In this document: in pieces, positions 7,664 to 14,962 of the stretch
How the letters are laid out: each line of letters opens with the position of its first letter
Numbering within the stretch: position 1 is the first letter of the stretch
Source: Alphaproteobacteria bacterium
GTDB lineage: Bacteria > Pseudomonadota > Alphaproteobacteria > Rhizobiales > Aestuariivirgaceae
Assembly (NCBI GenBank): GCA_024639035.1
Contig: JAHEJE010000006.1
Coordinates: forward strand, 1-24,775
Length of the DNA: 24,775 nt
Direction: 5' to 3'
Translations under genes and position numbers: made by a program
The notes under the pieces: generated by a model
The model's input: the letters and a program-made list of their open reading frames with translations, nothing else
Database searches by the model: none
Told to the model about the DNA's origin: nothing

Positions 7664-8962
7664 CTAAGCGGGGGTGGCGGCTTCGGCGTCGGCGTTGGGC
7701 TCGACGCGGAGCTTGACCAGGGAGCGGTCGGTGGCCTCGACGACGGTGAGGCGGTACCCGAGTTCGACGATGTAGTCGCCCTCGCGCGGGATACGCCGCA
7801 GGCGGGCCATGACCAGTCCGCCGAGGGTGTGGAACTCGGTTGCCGGCAGCTGGATGCCGAGCACCTCGCTGGCCTCGGAGATCGAGACCCGGGAATCCAT
7901 CAGATAGACATCGTCGCCGATGGCATAGAATTCGTGGCGCCGCTTGGGCTGGTATTCCTCGAAGTCGTAACCGACGTCGATCTCGCCGAGAACCTCCTCG
8001 ATGATGTCCTCCATGGTGATCATGCCGATGGCGGAGCCGAACTCGTTGACGACGATGGCCATGTGGTCCGGGCGCTGGCGAAGCTCGGGCAGCAGTGCGT
8101 CGATGGTCTGGTTGGGGGCGACGAAGAGGGCCGGCTGGATGAGTTCGGACAACGCCCTCTTGCTGGCGTGGTCAGCCAGCATGTTCCAGGTGCTCAGGGT
8201 GAGGATGCCGACGATGTTGGAGGCATTGTTCTCGAACACCGGAATTCGGTTGAAGCCGTGCTTGCGGACCAGGTCGATGGCGGAGCGGATGGTCTTTTTA
8301 CTGAACTTCTCACCGTCGAGCGAGATGACCTGGGCCATCGGAACCATGGCCTCGGCCACCGTGGTGTCGGCAAAGCGGATGACCCGGCGGATGCGGCCAC
8401 GGTTTGTCTCGCTCATCGCCGCGCCCTGTTCGGCCATGTCGACGAGGGTGCGGAACTGCTCGCGGGTGATGAACAGGGTCTGTTCGACATTGCCGGCACC
8501 GACGAGGCGGGCAAACAGGCGGGCAATGCGCGAGAACACGAAGATCACCGGATAGAACAGCTTGCCGGCCCAATCGAGCGGGTAAATGATGATCGGCGTG
8601 AGAACCGAACTCTTCTGCTGGTAAACGCTTTTCGGCACGATCTCGCCGATGATCAGGAACAAGGGGGTAAAGGCGATGAAGGCATAGAGCTCGCCGTGCT
8701 GGCCGAACCAACCGATCATCAGCAAAGTGCCGATGGTGGTCAGGGCGATGGTGGAAATGTTGGTGCCGACCAGGGTCGTGCTGAGCAGAACCTCCGGCTT
8801 CTGCAGCAGCTTCAAGGCCAGTTCGGCGCCACGGCTACCCTGTTTGGCGGCGTGGCGCAGCTTGATCTTGTCGGCGTTGACCAGGGCGATCTCGGAACCC
8901 GAGAAGAAGCCCTTGAGCAGCAGCAGGACGATCATCACAAGGATGGCGACAGCGAGGTCCAT
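7664..8962 (-). CDS. CNNM/CorC-like membrane protein (DUF21, CBS pair, CorC_HlyC)
   Basis: A 432-residue HlyC/CorC family protein. The N-terminal DUF21/CNNM membrane domain (about 1-190) shows GFFSGSEIAL near residue 18-27 and GEIVPKS near 105-111. A CBS pair follows (about 210-330; for example FADTTVAEAMVPM and EFGSAIGMITMEDIIEEVLGEI). The small CorC_HlyC domain ends the protein (about 345-425). Related proteins (CorC, MgtA/MpfA, eukaryotic CNNM) are tied to Mg2+ or Co2+ export; 'hemolysin' is a legacy name. The start codon lies 2 bases after the stop of the other CNNM-like gene, so the two are co-transcribed. Divalent cations are the counter-ions of polyphosphate, which makes the neighbourhood sensible. 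Confidence 0.9.
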   Translation of the reverse strand: MDLAVAILVMIVLLLLKGFFSGSEIALVNADKIKLRHAAKQGSRGAELALKLLQKPEVLLSTTLVGTNISTIALTTIGTLLMIGWFGQHGELYAFIAFTPLFLIIGEIVPKSVYQQKSSVLTPIIIYPLDWAGKLFYPVIFVFSRIARLFARLVGAGNVEQTLFITREQFRTLVDMAEQGAAMSETNRGRIRRVIRFADTTVAEAMVPMAQVISLDGEKFSKKTIRSAIDLVRKHGFNRIPVFENNASNIVGILTLSTWNMLADHASKRALSELIQPALFVAPNQTIDALLPELRQRPDHMAIVVNEFGSAIGMITMEDIIEEVLGEIDVGYDFEEYQPKRRHEFYAIGDDVYLMDSRVSISEASEVLGIQLPATEFHTLGGLVMARLRRIPREGDYIVELGYRLTVVEATDRSLVKLRVEPNADAEAATPA

Positions 8963-8964
8963 GT

Positions 8965-10347
8965 TCAGCCCTCCTCCTCGTCTGCCGCCGCGACGGTTTC
9001 GGCGGGTTCGATGTTCTTGGCAAGTCGCACACTGGCGACGCGGTGCTCCTGCATGGCCAGCACGGTCGCGACATGGCCGTCGATCACCACGGTATCATCG
9101 ACGCACGGCAGCCGGTCGAGATGGCGGAAAACGACGCCGCCGATGGTCGTCATGCGCGGATCCTCGATGCCGAAATTGGTCAGGTCGTTGAAATCGGTCA
9201 GCCGCATGTCGCCGGGAACTTCGTAGACATTGTCGTCGTGCTCTTGATAGTAGGCCTGGCTGGACACGTTCTCGGAGATCTCGCCGAAGATGAACTTGAT
9301 GATGTCGCGCATGGTGATCAGGCCTTCGACACCGCCGAACTCATTGAGCACGATGGCGGCGCGGGCGTTGTTGGCCTGGAAGAAGTCGAACATCTCATCG
9401 ACATTCTTGGTCGGCGGCACGACGACCGGCGGGTGCATCAGGTCTTCCGGCTGCAGCTCGGTGATGTCGGTTGCATCCATGGTCAGCCGGAGCACGTCTT
9501 CGGCGTGCAGGAAGCCGACGAAATTGTCGGTGCGGTCGTGGCATACCGGAACCCGGGGGTGGCGGAAAGCCTTGAACTGCTCGATCATCTCGGGCAGCGG
9601 GGTGCCGACATCGAGAAAGTCGATGCGGGTGCGCGGCGTCATGATCTCGATGATCTCGGTTTCACCGGCCTCCAGGAGATTGTCGATCAGCACCCTTTCG
9701 GTGGCATCGAGCACGCCTTCTTCGGCGACATCCTCGAGCACAGCGCGAAACTCGTCGACCCGCAGGATGTTTTCAGGGGCGCGCTCACCGCCGACGATCC
9801 AGGTGGTGATGCGGTCGGCGATCATCCGCACGACGCGCCGGAGCGGGGTCACCAGGCGACTCCACACGGTCAGGGGCGTGGCGACAACGGATGTGCTGAT
9901 CCGCACCGGATTGCTGACGGCGACGGTCTTGGGCGTCACTTCGCCGAACAGCAGCAGCAGCGGGAACATGATCACGACGGTGATCAGGCCGGCGCGCTCG
10001 GCGCCATAGAGTGCGACCAGGATGCCGGCCATGTTGATGGTCGCGGCGATGTTGACGAGTTCGTTGCCGCACAGCAGCGAGATGATCAGCCGGCGCGGCT
10101 CGTCGAGCAGGGCATGCAGGGCCTCGGACTTGGGATGGCGCTCGCGGCGCAATTTCTGCAGATCGAGCCGCGACAATGAGAACAGCGCCGTTTCCGATCC
10201 CGAGAACAGCGCCGAGCAGCCGAACAACACCACCTGCAGGGCGATGCGGATGATCATGTCCCATTCGAGCAGGCGGGCGGTGTCGACGGTGAACAGGCCG
10301 GCAAGTTCGTTCCAGTATGAACCGATTGTGGCAGCAAGGTCCGACAT
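8965..10347 (-). CDS. CNNM/CorC-like membrane protein, upstream paralogue
   Basis: A 460-residue protein with the same layout as its downstream neighbour: DUF21 membrane domain with LFSGSETALFSLSRLDL (about 50) and GEVTPKTVAVSNP (about 140), a CBS pair beginning around IMTPRTRIDFLDVG, then the CorC_HlyC domain ending in a Glu-rich tail. ATG 10347 (MSDLAATIGSYW) was chosen because the preceding 55 codons of open frame are not family-like and cross a perfect hairpin; no strong ribosome site is visible, so the start is less certain than the family call. The two paralogues differ clearly in sequence and may form a heteromer, as reported for some tandem CNNM pairs; that is inference. Confidence 0.88.
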   Translation of the reverse strand: MSDLAATIGSYWNELAGLFTVDTARLLEWDMIIRIALQVVLFGCSALFSGSETALFSLSRLDLQKLRRERHPKSEALHALLDEPRRLIISLLCGNELVNIAATINMAGILVALYGAERAGLITVVIMFPLLLLFGEVTPKTVAVSNPVRISTSVVATPLTVWSRLVTPLRRVVRMIADRITTWIVGGERAPENILRVDEFRAVLEDVAEEGVLDATERVLIDNLLEAGETEIIEIMTPRTRIDFLDVGTPLPEMIEQFKAFRHPRVPVCHDRTDNFVGFLHAEDVLRLTMDATDITELQPEDLMHPPVVVPPTKNVDEMFDFFQANNARAAIVLNEFGGVEGLITMRDIIKFIFGEISENVSSQAYYQEHDDNVYEVPGDMRLTDFNDLTNFGIEDPRMTTIGGVVFRHLDRLPCVDDTVVIDGHVATVLAMQEHRVASVRLAKNIEPAETVAAADEEEG

Positions 10348-10385
10348 CGAGGATACACACCAGCCTTCAAAGAAATGGGATGCCC

Positions 10386-10430
10386 TGCCGACGGCTGCGG
10401 ACGGCAATCGACCGTTCGCAGCCGTCGGCA
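10386..10430. repeat. Perfect inverted repeat in the 5' region of the CNNM-like operon
   Basis: A 14-bp perfect stem (10386-10399 with 10417-10430) extends by five more pairs, one of them G-T, to a 7-base loop. It lies 39 bases upstream of the minus-strand start and would sit in that mRNA leader or act as a DNA operator. There is no T-tract. It could be a regulator site or a leader structure; I cannot tell which. Confidence 0.65.
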
Positions 10431-10483
10431 AGGCGCTGAGCAATAAATACCTAGCAACTCTATCGCATTGCAAGCCCGAGGCG

Positions 10484-10497
10484 TTGACCTGAGTCAA
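10484..10497 (+). promoter_or_regulatory. FNR/DNR-type site in the divergent CNNM / HhH-protein region
   Basis: TTGACCTGAGTCAA is a perfect palindromic half-site pair of the TTGAC-N4-GTCAA type. On the plus strand TAAACT at 10520-10525 matches four of six -10 bases and implies a start near 10532, with the site centre (10490.5) at -41.5. No equally good -10 is seen on the minus strand. The likely target is therefore the HhH-lysine protein at 10716, with a leader of about 184 bases. Confidence 0.65.
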
Positions 10498-10530
10498 TGC
10501 CGCAATGCACAATAAGGCGTAAACTTGGCA

Positions 10531-10715
10531 TAGTGGAAGTGTCGGGAAAGGGGCTTGGTCGAGAGTGTAGGTTTTGCCTGCGCCCTGCGAACTGCTTCAG
10601 AACCGATAAAGCCATTGTCTTGTGTCGGGGCGTGCCGGTCTTTTAGGATCGCACTGCTGGCGCGAGTGATAGTGAGTAGCGTAGCGTTGTTAAGTGAACG
10701 TTCAGGGAGGAGTTT
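10531..10715 (+). other. Long leader or intergenic stretch before the HhH protein
   Basis: No gene is supported here. If transcription starts near 10532 this is a leader of about 184 bases. I found no recognisable riboswitch; the ribosome site GGGAGGAG lies at its 3' end. Confidence 0.35.
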
Positions 10716-11057
10716 ATGCCGGAGATCATAGATATCAAAGGCGTCGGTCCGGTGTTGGTATCGGCGTGTGAGGCCTGTGGCTTCGACAGCTTGGAAAAAC
10801 TGGCTGGAGCAACGGCCGGCGAACTGAGCGCCGTGCCGGGCGTTGGCGAAGCAAAAGCAGCGTCGTTGATCGCTGCGGCACAGGCGCTGTTGGACGGGGC
10901 CTCGGCTGATGCCGGCGGCAAGGCCAATGGCGCTGCGGTCGGCGGCATGAAGGCCAAAAAGGTCAAGAAAGACAAAGGCAAAAAGAAGAAAAAAGACAAG
11001 AAATCCAAGAATAAGTCCAAAAAGAAGGACAAGAAAAACAAAAAGAAAAAGACGTAA
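10716..11057 (+). CDS. Small helix-hairpin-helix protein with poly-lysine C-terminal tail
   Basis: A 113-residue protein that I do not recognise as a named family. Residues 6-58 look like tandem helix-hairpin-helix units: KGVGPVLVSACEACGF, then LSAVPGVGEAKAASLIAA, the GVG turns being typical of DNA-backbone binding HhH motifs. A flexible Ala/Gly linker (59-77) leads to a tail (78-113) in which 24 of 36 residues are lysine, with Asp, Ser and Asn interspersed. A strong GGGAGGAG ribosome site precedes ATG 10716. Such a tail would bind DNA, RNA or polyphosphate without strong sequence preference. Histone-like lysine-rich proteins associate with polyphosphate granules in Pseudomonas (AlgP), which fits the gene neighbours, but a granule role is inference. 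An FNR-type site lies upstream. Confidence 0.85.
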   Translation: MPEIIDIKGVGPVLVSACEACGFDSLEKLAGATAGELSAVPGVGEAKAASLIAAAQALLDGASADAGGKANGAAVGGMKAKKVKKDKGKKKKKDKKSKNKSKKKDKKNKKKKT

Positions 11058-11218
11058 AACTGCAACTAAAATAGATCGAATTACCTTCGTGTAGACACTC
11101 GGAAGGTGCGCGTAGGTGTTGATGAACGACCGGTTTCTGCCTCTGGCGGTGCCGGCATGGTGGGATTTTGGGCCTGGCCGAGCGGTTTGCACGGCCAAGA
11201 AATCGGGAGATAATGCCT

Positions 11219-11899
11219 ATGGCTGCAACCAACCCATTTGCGAGCTTGTTCGGACGTTCACCGTTCAAGCCGATGCAAAAACATATGCGCACCGTCAAAA
11301 AGTGCGTCGGGCAAATGCCCAAACTGTTCGAAGCCTTGTGCGATGCGGACCAGGAAAAGGTCGTCGAAATCAAGGACAAGATCTTCGAAATCGAGAACGA
11401 AGCCGATGCAATCAAGAACGAGCTGCGGGCACATCTGCCCAAGAGCCTGTTCATGCCGGTCGACCGGCGCGATCTGCTGGAGGTTCTCGACTTGCAAGAC
11501 TCGATCGCCGATACCGCTCAGGATATCGCCGGTCTGCTCGTCGAACGCCGGATGGAAGTCGCTGAGGGCATGCGCGAACCGCTACTCGCGCTGGTGCGGC
11601 GCAGTGCCGATGCCTGCAATCACGCCTCGCTGATCATCGAACGGCTTGATGAACTGGTCGAAACAGGATTTCGCGGACCGGATTCAGAAAGCGTGATCGA
11701 GATGGTCGAACAGTTGAACAAGATCGAGTCCGATACCGACCAGATGGGTTTGGAACTGACCCGGACCTTGTTTGCGCGTGAAGACGAGATGAAACCGGTG
11801 TCGGTGATGTTCTGGTATCAGCTGATCATGATGATCGGCGAGATGGCCGACTACGCCGAAAAAGTGGGTAACCGCCTGCGCCTGTTGCTGGCGCACTGA
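11219..11899 (+). CDS. PhoU-like protein, TIGR00153/DUF47 family, partner of the second PiT
   Basis: A 226-residue soluble helical protein of the TIGR00153/DUF47 family, paired with PiT transporters across bacteria. The N-terminus NPFASLFGRSPFKPMQKHM and the segment IKNELRAHLPKSLFMPVDRRDLLEVLDLQDSIADTAQ (seen in parts around residues 60-105) are typical. A ribosome site GGGAG at 11205-11209 lies 9 bases from ATG 11219 but only 3 from the in-frame ATG 11213, so I prefer 11219. The transporter starts 14 bases after the stop, giving an operon in which the regulator comes first, the reverse of the order in the PitA pair at 3229-5020. Confidence 0.9.
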   Translation: MAATNPFASLFGRSPFKPMQKHMRTVKKCVGQMPKLFEALCDADQEKVVEIKDKIFEIENEADAIKNELRAHLPKSLFMPVDRRDLLEVLDLQDSIADTAQDIAGLLVERRMEVAEGMREPLLALVRRSADACNHASLIIERLDELVETGFRGPDSESVIEMVEQLNKIESDTDQMGLELTRTLFAREDEMKPVSVMFWYQLIMMIGEMADYAEKVGNRLRLLLAH

Positions 11900-11913
11900 G
11901 GGGAGTTCGAATT

Positions 11914-13179
11914 ATGGAAGTTATTGCACAGCACGGGACGCTGTTCATTATCATTGCCGTCATTTTCGGCCTTTACATGACCTGGGGAATTGGTGCCAAC
12001 GACGTTGCCAACGTTATGGGAACGTCGGTCGGTTCAGGTGCAATCACGGTCAAGACGGCGATCATCATCGCCGCAATCTTCGAGTTCGCCGGCGCTGCTT
12101 TGGCCGGCGGGCACGTGACCTCGACAATCCGCAAGGGAATCATCGATCCTGACGCTATTTCCGGCAGTCCGGAAATATTGTTGCTTGGCATGTTGGCGGC
12201 GCTGTTGGCCGCGGCGGTCTGGCTGATGGTGGCCTCATGGCGCGGATGGCCGGTGTCGACCACACACTCGATTGTCGGTGCGGTCGTTGGTTTTGCGATT
12301 GCGGCGATCGGGCTTGAAGCGGTGAACTGGGGCAAGATCAGCCAGATCGTCGCAAGCTGGGTGGTGTCGCCACTGCTTGGCGGGACCATCGCGTTCGTTC
12401 TTATGATGAGCATCCGCAAGCTGATCCTGAACGCAGAGCATCCGTTTGAGGCGGCAAAGCGCTGGGGTCCGGTCTATGTGTTCCTGGTCGGCTTCATCAT
12501 TTCGCTGGTGACGATCTTCAAGGGCCTGAAGCACCTGAAGATCGAACTCAGCGGTCCGGCCAGCTTCTTGGTCGCCGCGGTGATCGGCCTGGGCATTGCG
12601 TTCATCGGTCATCTGCTGATCAAGAAGGTCAAGGTTGACTCCGAAGCCGACAAGGATTTCCACTACGCCAGCGTCGAGAAGGTGTTCGTGCCGATGATGC
12701 TGTTCACCGCCTGCGGCATGGCTTTTGCCCATGGTTCAAACGACGTCGCCAACGGCGTCGGGCCGATGGCTGCCGTGGTCGGCCTGGTGCAATCGGGCGG
12801 CGAGGTGGCGCAGAAATCCGAGTTGCCGATCTGGATCCTGCTGGTCGGCGGCATCGGCATCGTTGTCGGTCTGGCCACCTACGGCTACAAGGTGATGCAG
12901 ACGATCGGTACCAAGATCACCGAACTGACGCCAACCCGCGGCTTTTGCGCGACCATGGCTGCCGCGACGACGGTGGTTCTGGCGTCACGCACGGGCATGC
13001 CGGTGTCGACGACCCACATCGCGGTCGGCGGCGTGATCGGTGTCGGTGTGGCACGCGGTATCGGCGCGATCGATCTGCGGGTCATCGGCGGCATCGTGAT
13101 GTCGTGGATCATTACCCTGCCGATCGGCGGTTGCCTGGCGGCATTGTTCTACTTCACCATGCGTGGCATATTCCTGTAA
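11914..13179 (+). CDS. Inorganic phosphate transporter, PiT/PHO4 family
   Basis: A 421-residue inner-membrane phosphate transporter. Both PiT signatures are clear: IGANDVANVMGTSVGSGA near residue 25-43 and FAHGSNDVANGVGPMAA near 270-287, with the matching GWPVSTTHSIVGAVVG and GMPVSTTHIAVGGVIG segments in each half. The GANDVAN form groups with the sodium- or proton-coupled PHO4-like branch rather than the PitA branch at 3974-5020. A GGGGAG ribosome site precedes ATG 11914. The gene follows its PhoU-like partner by 14 bases and ends at a strong terminator (13210-13239). Two PiT subtypes in one locus suggest different affinity, coupling ion or direction, possibly used under different conditions. 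Confidence 0.93.
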   Translation: MEVIAQHGTLFIIIAVIFGLYMTWGIGANDVANVMGTSVGSGAITVKTAIIIAAIFEFAGAALAGGHVTSTIRKGIIDPDAISGSPEILLLGMLAALLAAAVWLMVASWRGWPVSTTHSIVGAVVGFAIAAIGLEAVNWGKISQIVASWVVSPLLGGTIAFVLMMSIRKLILNAEHPFEAAKRWGPVYVFLVGFIISLVTIFKGLKHLKIELSGPASFLVAAVIGLGIAFIGHLLIKKVKVDSEADKDFHYASVEKVFVPMMLFTACGMAFAHGSNDVANGVGPMAAVVGLVQSGGEVAQKSELPIWILLVGGIGIVVGLATYGYKVMQTIGTKITELTPTRGFCATMAAATTVVLASRTGMPVSTTHIAVGGVIGVGVARGIGAIDLRVIGGIVMSWIITLPIGGCLAALFYFTMRGIFL

Positions 13180-13209
13180 TAGCGCGATCACGCATCTGCA
13201 ATTGAACGA

Positions 13210-13239
13210 ATACCCCCGCTTCGGCGGGGGTATTTTTTT
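13210..13239 (+). terminator. Intrinsic terminator after the second PiT operon
   Basis: A 10-bp stem (13210-13219 with 13224-13233) of ATA-CCCCC-GC type closes on an exceptionally stable TTCG tetraloop and runs into seven T residues (13233-13239). It lies 30 bases after the PiT stop codon. Confidence 0.95.
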
Positions 13240-13298
13240 GTAGACGACCGTCAACCGTACGGACCATGCTGCGATTGCTCAATCCACCCTCGTCTGTC

Positions 13299-13323
13299 GT
13301 TAATTAATGGGTCCTGACCCTAA
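13299..13323 (-). repeat. Solo tip of the 5144-5316 MITE-like element
   Basis: These 25 bases are identical to the right tip of the element at 5293-5317 (the terminal sequence reads GGGTCCTGACCCTAA at its end). No second tip or interior is recognisable nearby, so this is a remnant or a short independent repeat. It lies between the PiT terminator and the cupin gene. Confidence 0.75.
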
Positions 13324-13508
13324 CCCCTGAAAGCTGACATCGCCGGCACGGATATAGACACCCCTGAACAGAGATGCCGGCCGGTTGTGCAACCCAGCAA
13401 ACCCACGAGGTGACATCAGGGGGGTCGGTTTGGCGAATTCGCAGCGTGACTGTCAGTCCGTGCCATGGGAGCCCACCACGGCAAAACCCAAACATTTGGA
13501 GCAACTCA
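13324..13508. other. Intergenic stretch upstream of the cupin gene
   Basis: No coding region is supported. The open frame covering it is only the in-frame extension of the cupin gene and lacks family-like sequence. With the terminator and MITE tip it completes a 329-base gap between genes. Confidence 0.4.
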
Positions 13509-13880
13509 ATGCATTGTTACAAACCAGGCGACGATGTCGGGCAACTTGAACATTGGCCTTTCGATAACCCTGGCTCCGATTATCGGATCAAAGAGGGGAG
13601 CCCAAGAGCGTCAGGCCGCATTGATTTAGGGGGACCAGGAAACACCACCCGGTTTGGCATCTGGCGCTGCACGAAGGGTATCTTTGAATGCACCGAACAG
13701 GGCGATGAGCTTATGACGATCCTTTCCGGCAGGTGCCGGTTGATCGACACGGCCAACGGGATTGTGAATGAGCTGGCTGCGGGCGACAGTATTCTGACCC
13801 GCGATGGCAGTCGCGTAACCTGGGAAATCACCGAGGAGGTCACCAAGGTTTTCTTTGGCTGCAAAGCCGAGGGTTTCTGA
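13509..13880 (+). CDS. Cupin domain protein, DUF861 (Cupin_3) type
   Basis: A 123-residue single cupin of the DUF861 type. The typical features run in order: FGIWRCTKGIFECTEQGDELMTILSG (about residues 50-75), then a turn and ELAAGDSILTRDGSRVTWEI (about 90-110), ending with VTKVFFG. ATG 13509 is preceded by TTGGAG at a normal distance; the 45 codons of open frame before it do not look like cupin. Members of this family are related to ureidoglycine aminohydrolase but most are of unknown substrate. The gene stands alone between repeat fragments, and its codon use looks less GC-biased than that of the phosphate genes, consistent with later acquisition. Confidence 0.82.
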   Translation: MHCYKPGDDVGQLEHWPFDNPGSDYRIKEGSPRASGRIDLGGPGNTTRFGIWRCTKGIFECTEQGDELMTILSGRCRLIDTANGIVNELAAGDSILTRDGSRVTWEITEEVTKVFFGCKAEGF

Positions 13881-14121
13881 TCAACCAACCCCGGCACAAG
13901 TTCGGTGAACCCGGACATCCTGCACGCCGTGTTTCCTTGCGTCCCTTACCGCACATGGCACATTGCGCAGACTGCGATCTTGTCCTGAAATCGCCATTGA
14001 CTTGTCATTGCACGATTGCGAGTCCAATACATGATTGGCGAGCCTTTTCGATTGCTCCCACAGTGATCTGAAGCGCACCCGTGGGACACGCTGTTAACAC
14101 GTTTGATATCTGGATGGACCG

Positions 14122-14754
14122 ATGCGCAACACTCTAATTTTCAGTCTTTTTTACCTGACAGTAACTGCATCCACCCCTGCTGCAGCCGATTGTGGCACCG
14201 AGATTGGAAAGCTGTTCAAAGGTGGCGCCTGGGATCCTTTTGTCAGAGAAAACCGACGGGAAACGACTGTCGTGCGTGAACCCGGTGGGAAGGAAACACC
14301 CTCTTCGGATGTGCTGTGGGACGGGCCGCTAAAGTCGATCAACTGCACCCCGAACGGCTGTTTCATGGCGATTGGAAACGCCTTTTGGAAGGGATCCTCC
14401 TTCGATGGGCCCTGGACACGCTCGAACGATACACGAACCGGTGATCCGGAGGCGTTCGTTCGGGCCACCAGAGACCGTCTTGCCGCCTCTGTCGCTGAAC
14501 CGGAGTGCCTGGGCGCGACTGAACTCGACGGCAAGAGCGCACTTCTGTACCGCTTCTCCTCTAAGCCGGAGCCAAACGAGCACGGTTCGTGGTGGGGAGG
14601 TCGTTACTCGTTTTGGCTAGGACCGGATGCAAAACGCCTGATGCGCATAGAAATCGCCGACGGCATAGCGAGTTGGGCACCCAAGCCATCGGATAATGTG
14701 CAAGTCACGACAATTCTTTACGACGACACAATCCGGATTGAAGAGCCGAAATAA
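14122..14754 (+). CDS. Secreted protein of unknown function
   Basis: A 210-residue protein that I do not recognise. It begins with a signal peptide (MRNTLIFSLFYLTVTASTPAAA, cut near residue 22). The mature part has four Cys residues (for example SINCTPNGCFMAIGN and VAEPECLGATEL) and a lipocalin- or LolA-like look in the strand-rich C-terminal half (LLYRFSS, RYSFWLGPDAKRLMRIEIADG), where residues describe a surface rather than an active site. That resemblance is impressionistic. A purine-rich GGATGGA precedes ATG 14122. It stops just before a large hairpin repeat. It lies in the accessory-looking stretch with the cupin gene and shares its lower GC bias. Confidence 0.7.
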   Translation: MRNTLIFSLFYLTVTASTPAAADCGTEIGKLFKGGAWDPFVRENRRETTVVREPGGKETPSSDVLWDGPLKSINCTPNGCFMAIGNAFWKGSSFDGPWTRSNDTRTGDPEAFVRATRDRLAASVAEPECLGATELDGKSALLYRFSSKPEPNEHGSWWGGRYSFWLGPDAKRLMRIEIADGIASWAPKPSDNVQVTTILYDDTIRIEEPK

Positions 14755-14755
14755 T

Positions 14756-14858
14756 ACCAGTGGTCCTTAAGTCTGACCCATCCCGCTCCCCCGGCCCAAC
14801 CACCCCAAGGGTACCATTGCGGGTGGTTGAGCCAGGGGAGCGGGATGGGTCAGACGTA
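14756..14858. repeat. Long palindromic repeat (REP/MITE-like) between convergent genes
   Basis: Arms of 35 bp (14771-14805 and 14821-14855) match at 33 positions around a 15-base loop, and TTA/TAA outside them extends the symmetry. The tips read GTCTGACCC and GGGTCAGAC, resembling but not identical to the tips of the 5144-5316 element. The outer word at 14756-14773 recurs at 7635-7652 on the other strand. It begins two bases after the stop of the secreted protein gene and lies downstream of the convergent phosphatase gene. It could act as a bidirectional mRNA end, though it has no T-tract. Confidence 0.8.
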
Positions 14859-14962
14859 AACCCCTGCTGCTCGATCGTCGAAACGATACTCGAACGCAGA
14901 AGCCCCCGCGCGAATTAATAACGGTGGGCCGGGGGAAGGGGCAATGGTGAGGGCGATTGGTG

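Noticed and set aside
7829..10179. Long plus-strand open frames opposite the two CNNM-like genes
   Set aside because: Their sequence is rich in Asp, Gly and His as expected from antisense reading of GC-rich codons; the minus-strand proteins carry clear DUF21 and CBS motifs.
11083..11107. Hairpin ACCTTC...GAAGGT after the HhH protein as a terminator
   Set aside because: The stem is interrupted by a 3-base bulge and there is no following T-tract.
10494..11198. Minus-strand open frame rich in Phe and Leu resembling a membrane protein
   Set aside because: The Phe/Leu run is only the complement of the lysine-codon tail of the HhH protein.
13242..13255. Possible FNR-type half site ending in GTCAA after the PiT terminator
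   Set aside because: The left half (TAGAC) fits poorly and no gene start or -10 is placed to use it.
13995..14010. TTGACTTGTCA as another FNR-type site upstream of the secreted protein gene
   Set aside because: The half-sites are two bases apart instead of four, and no good -10 follows.
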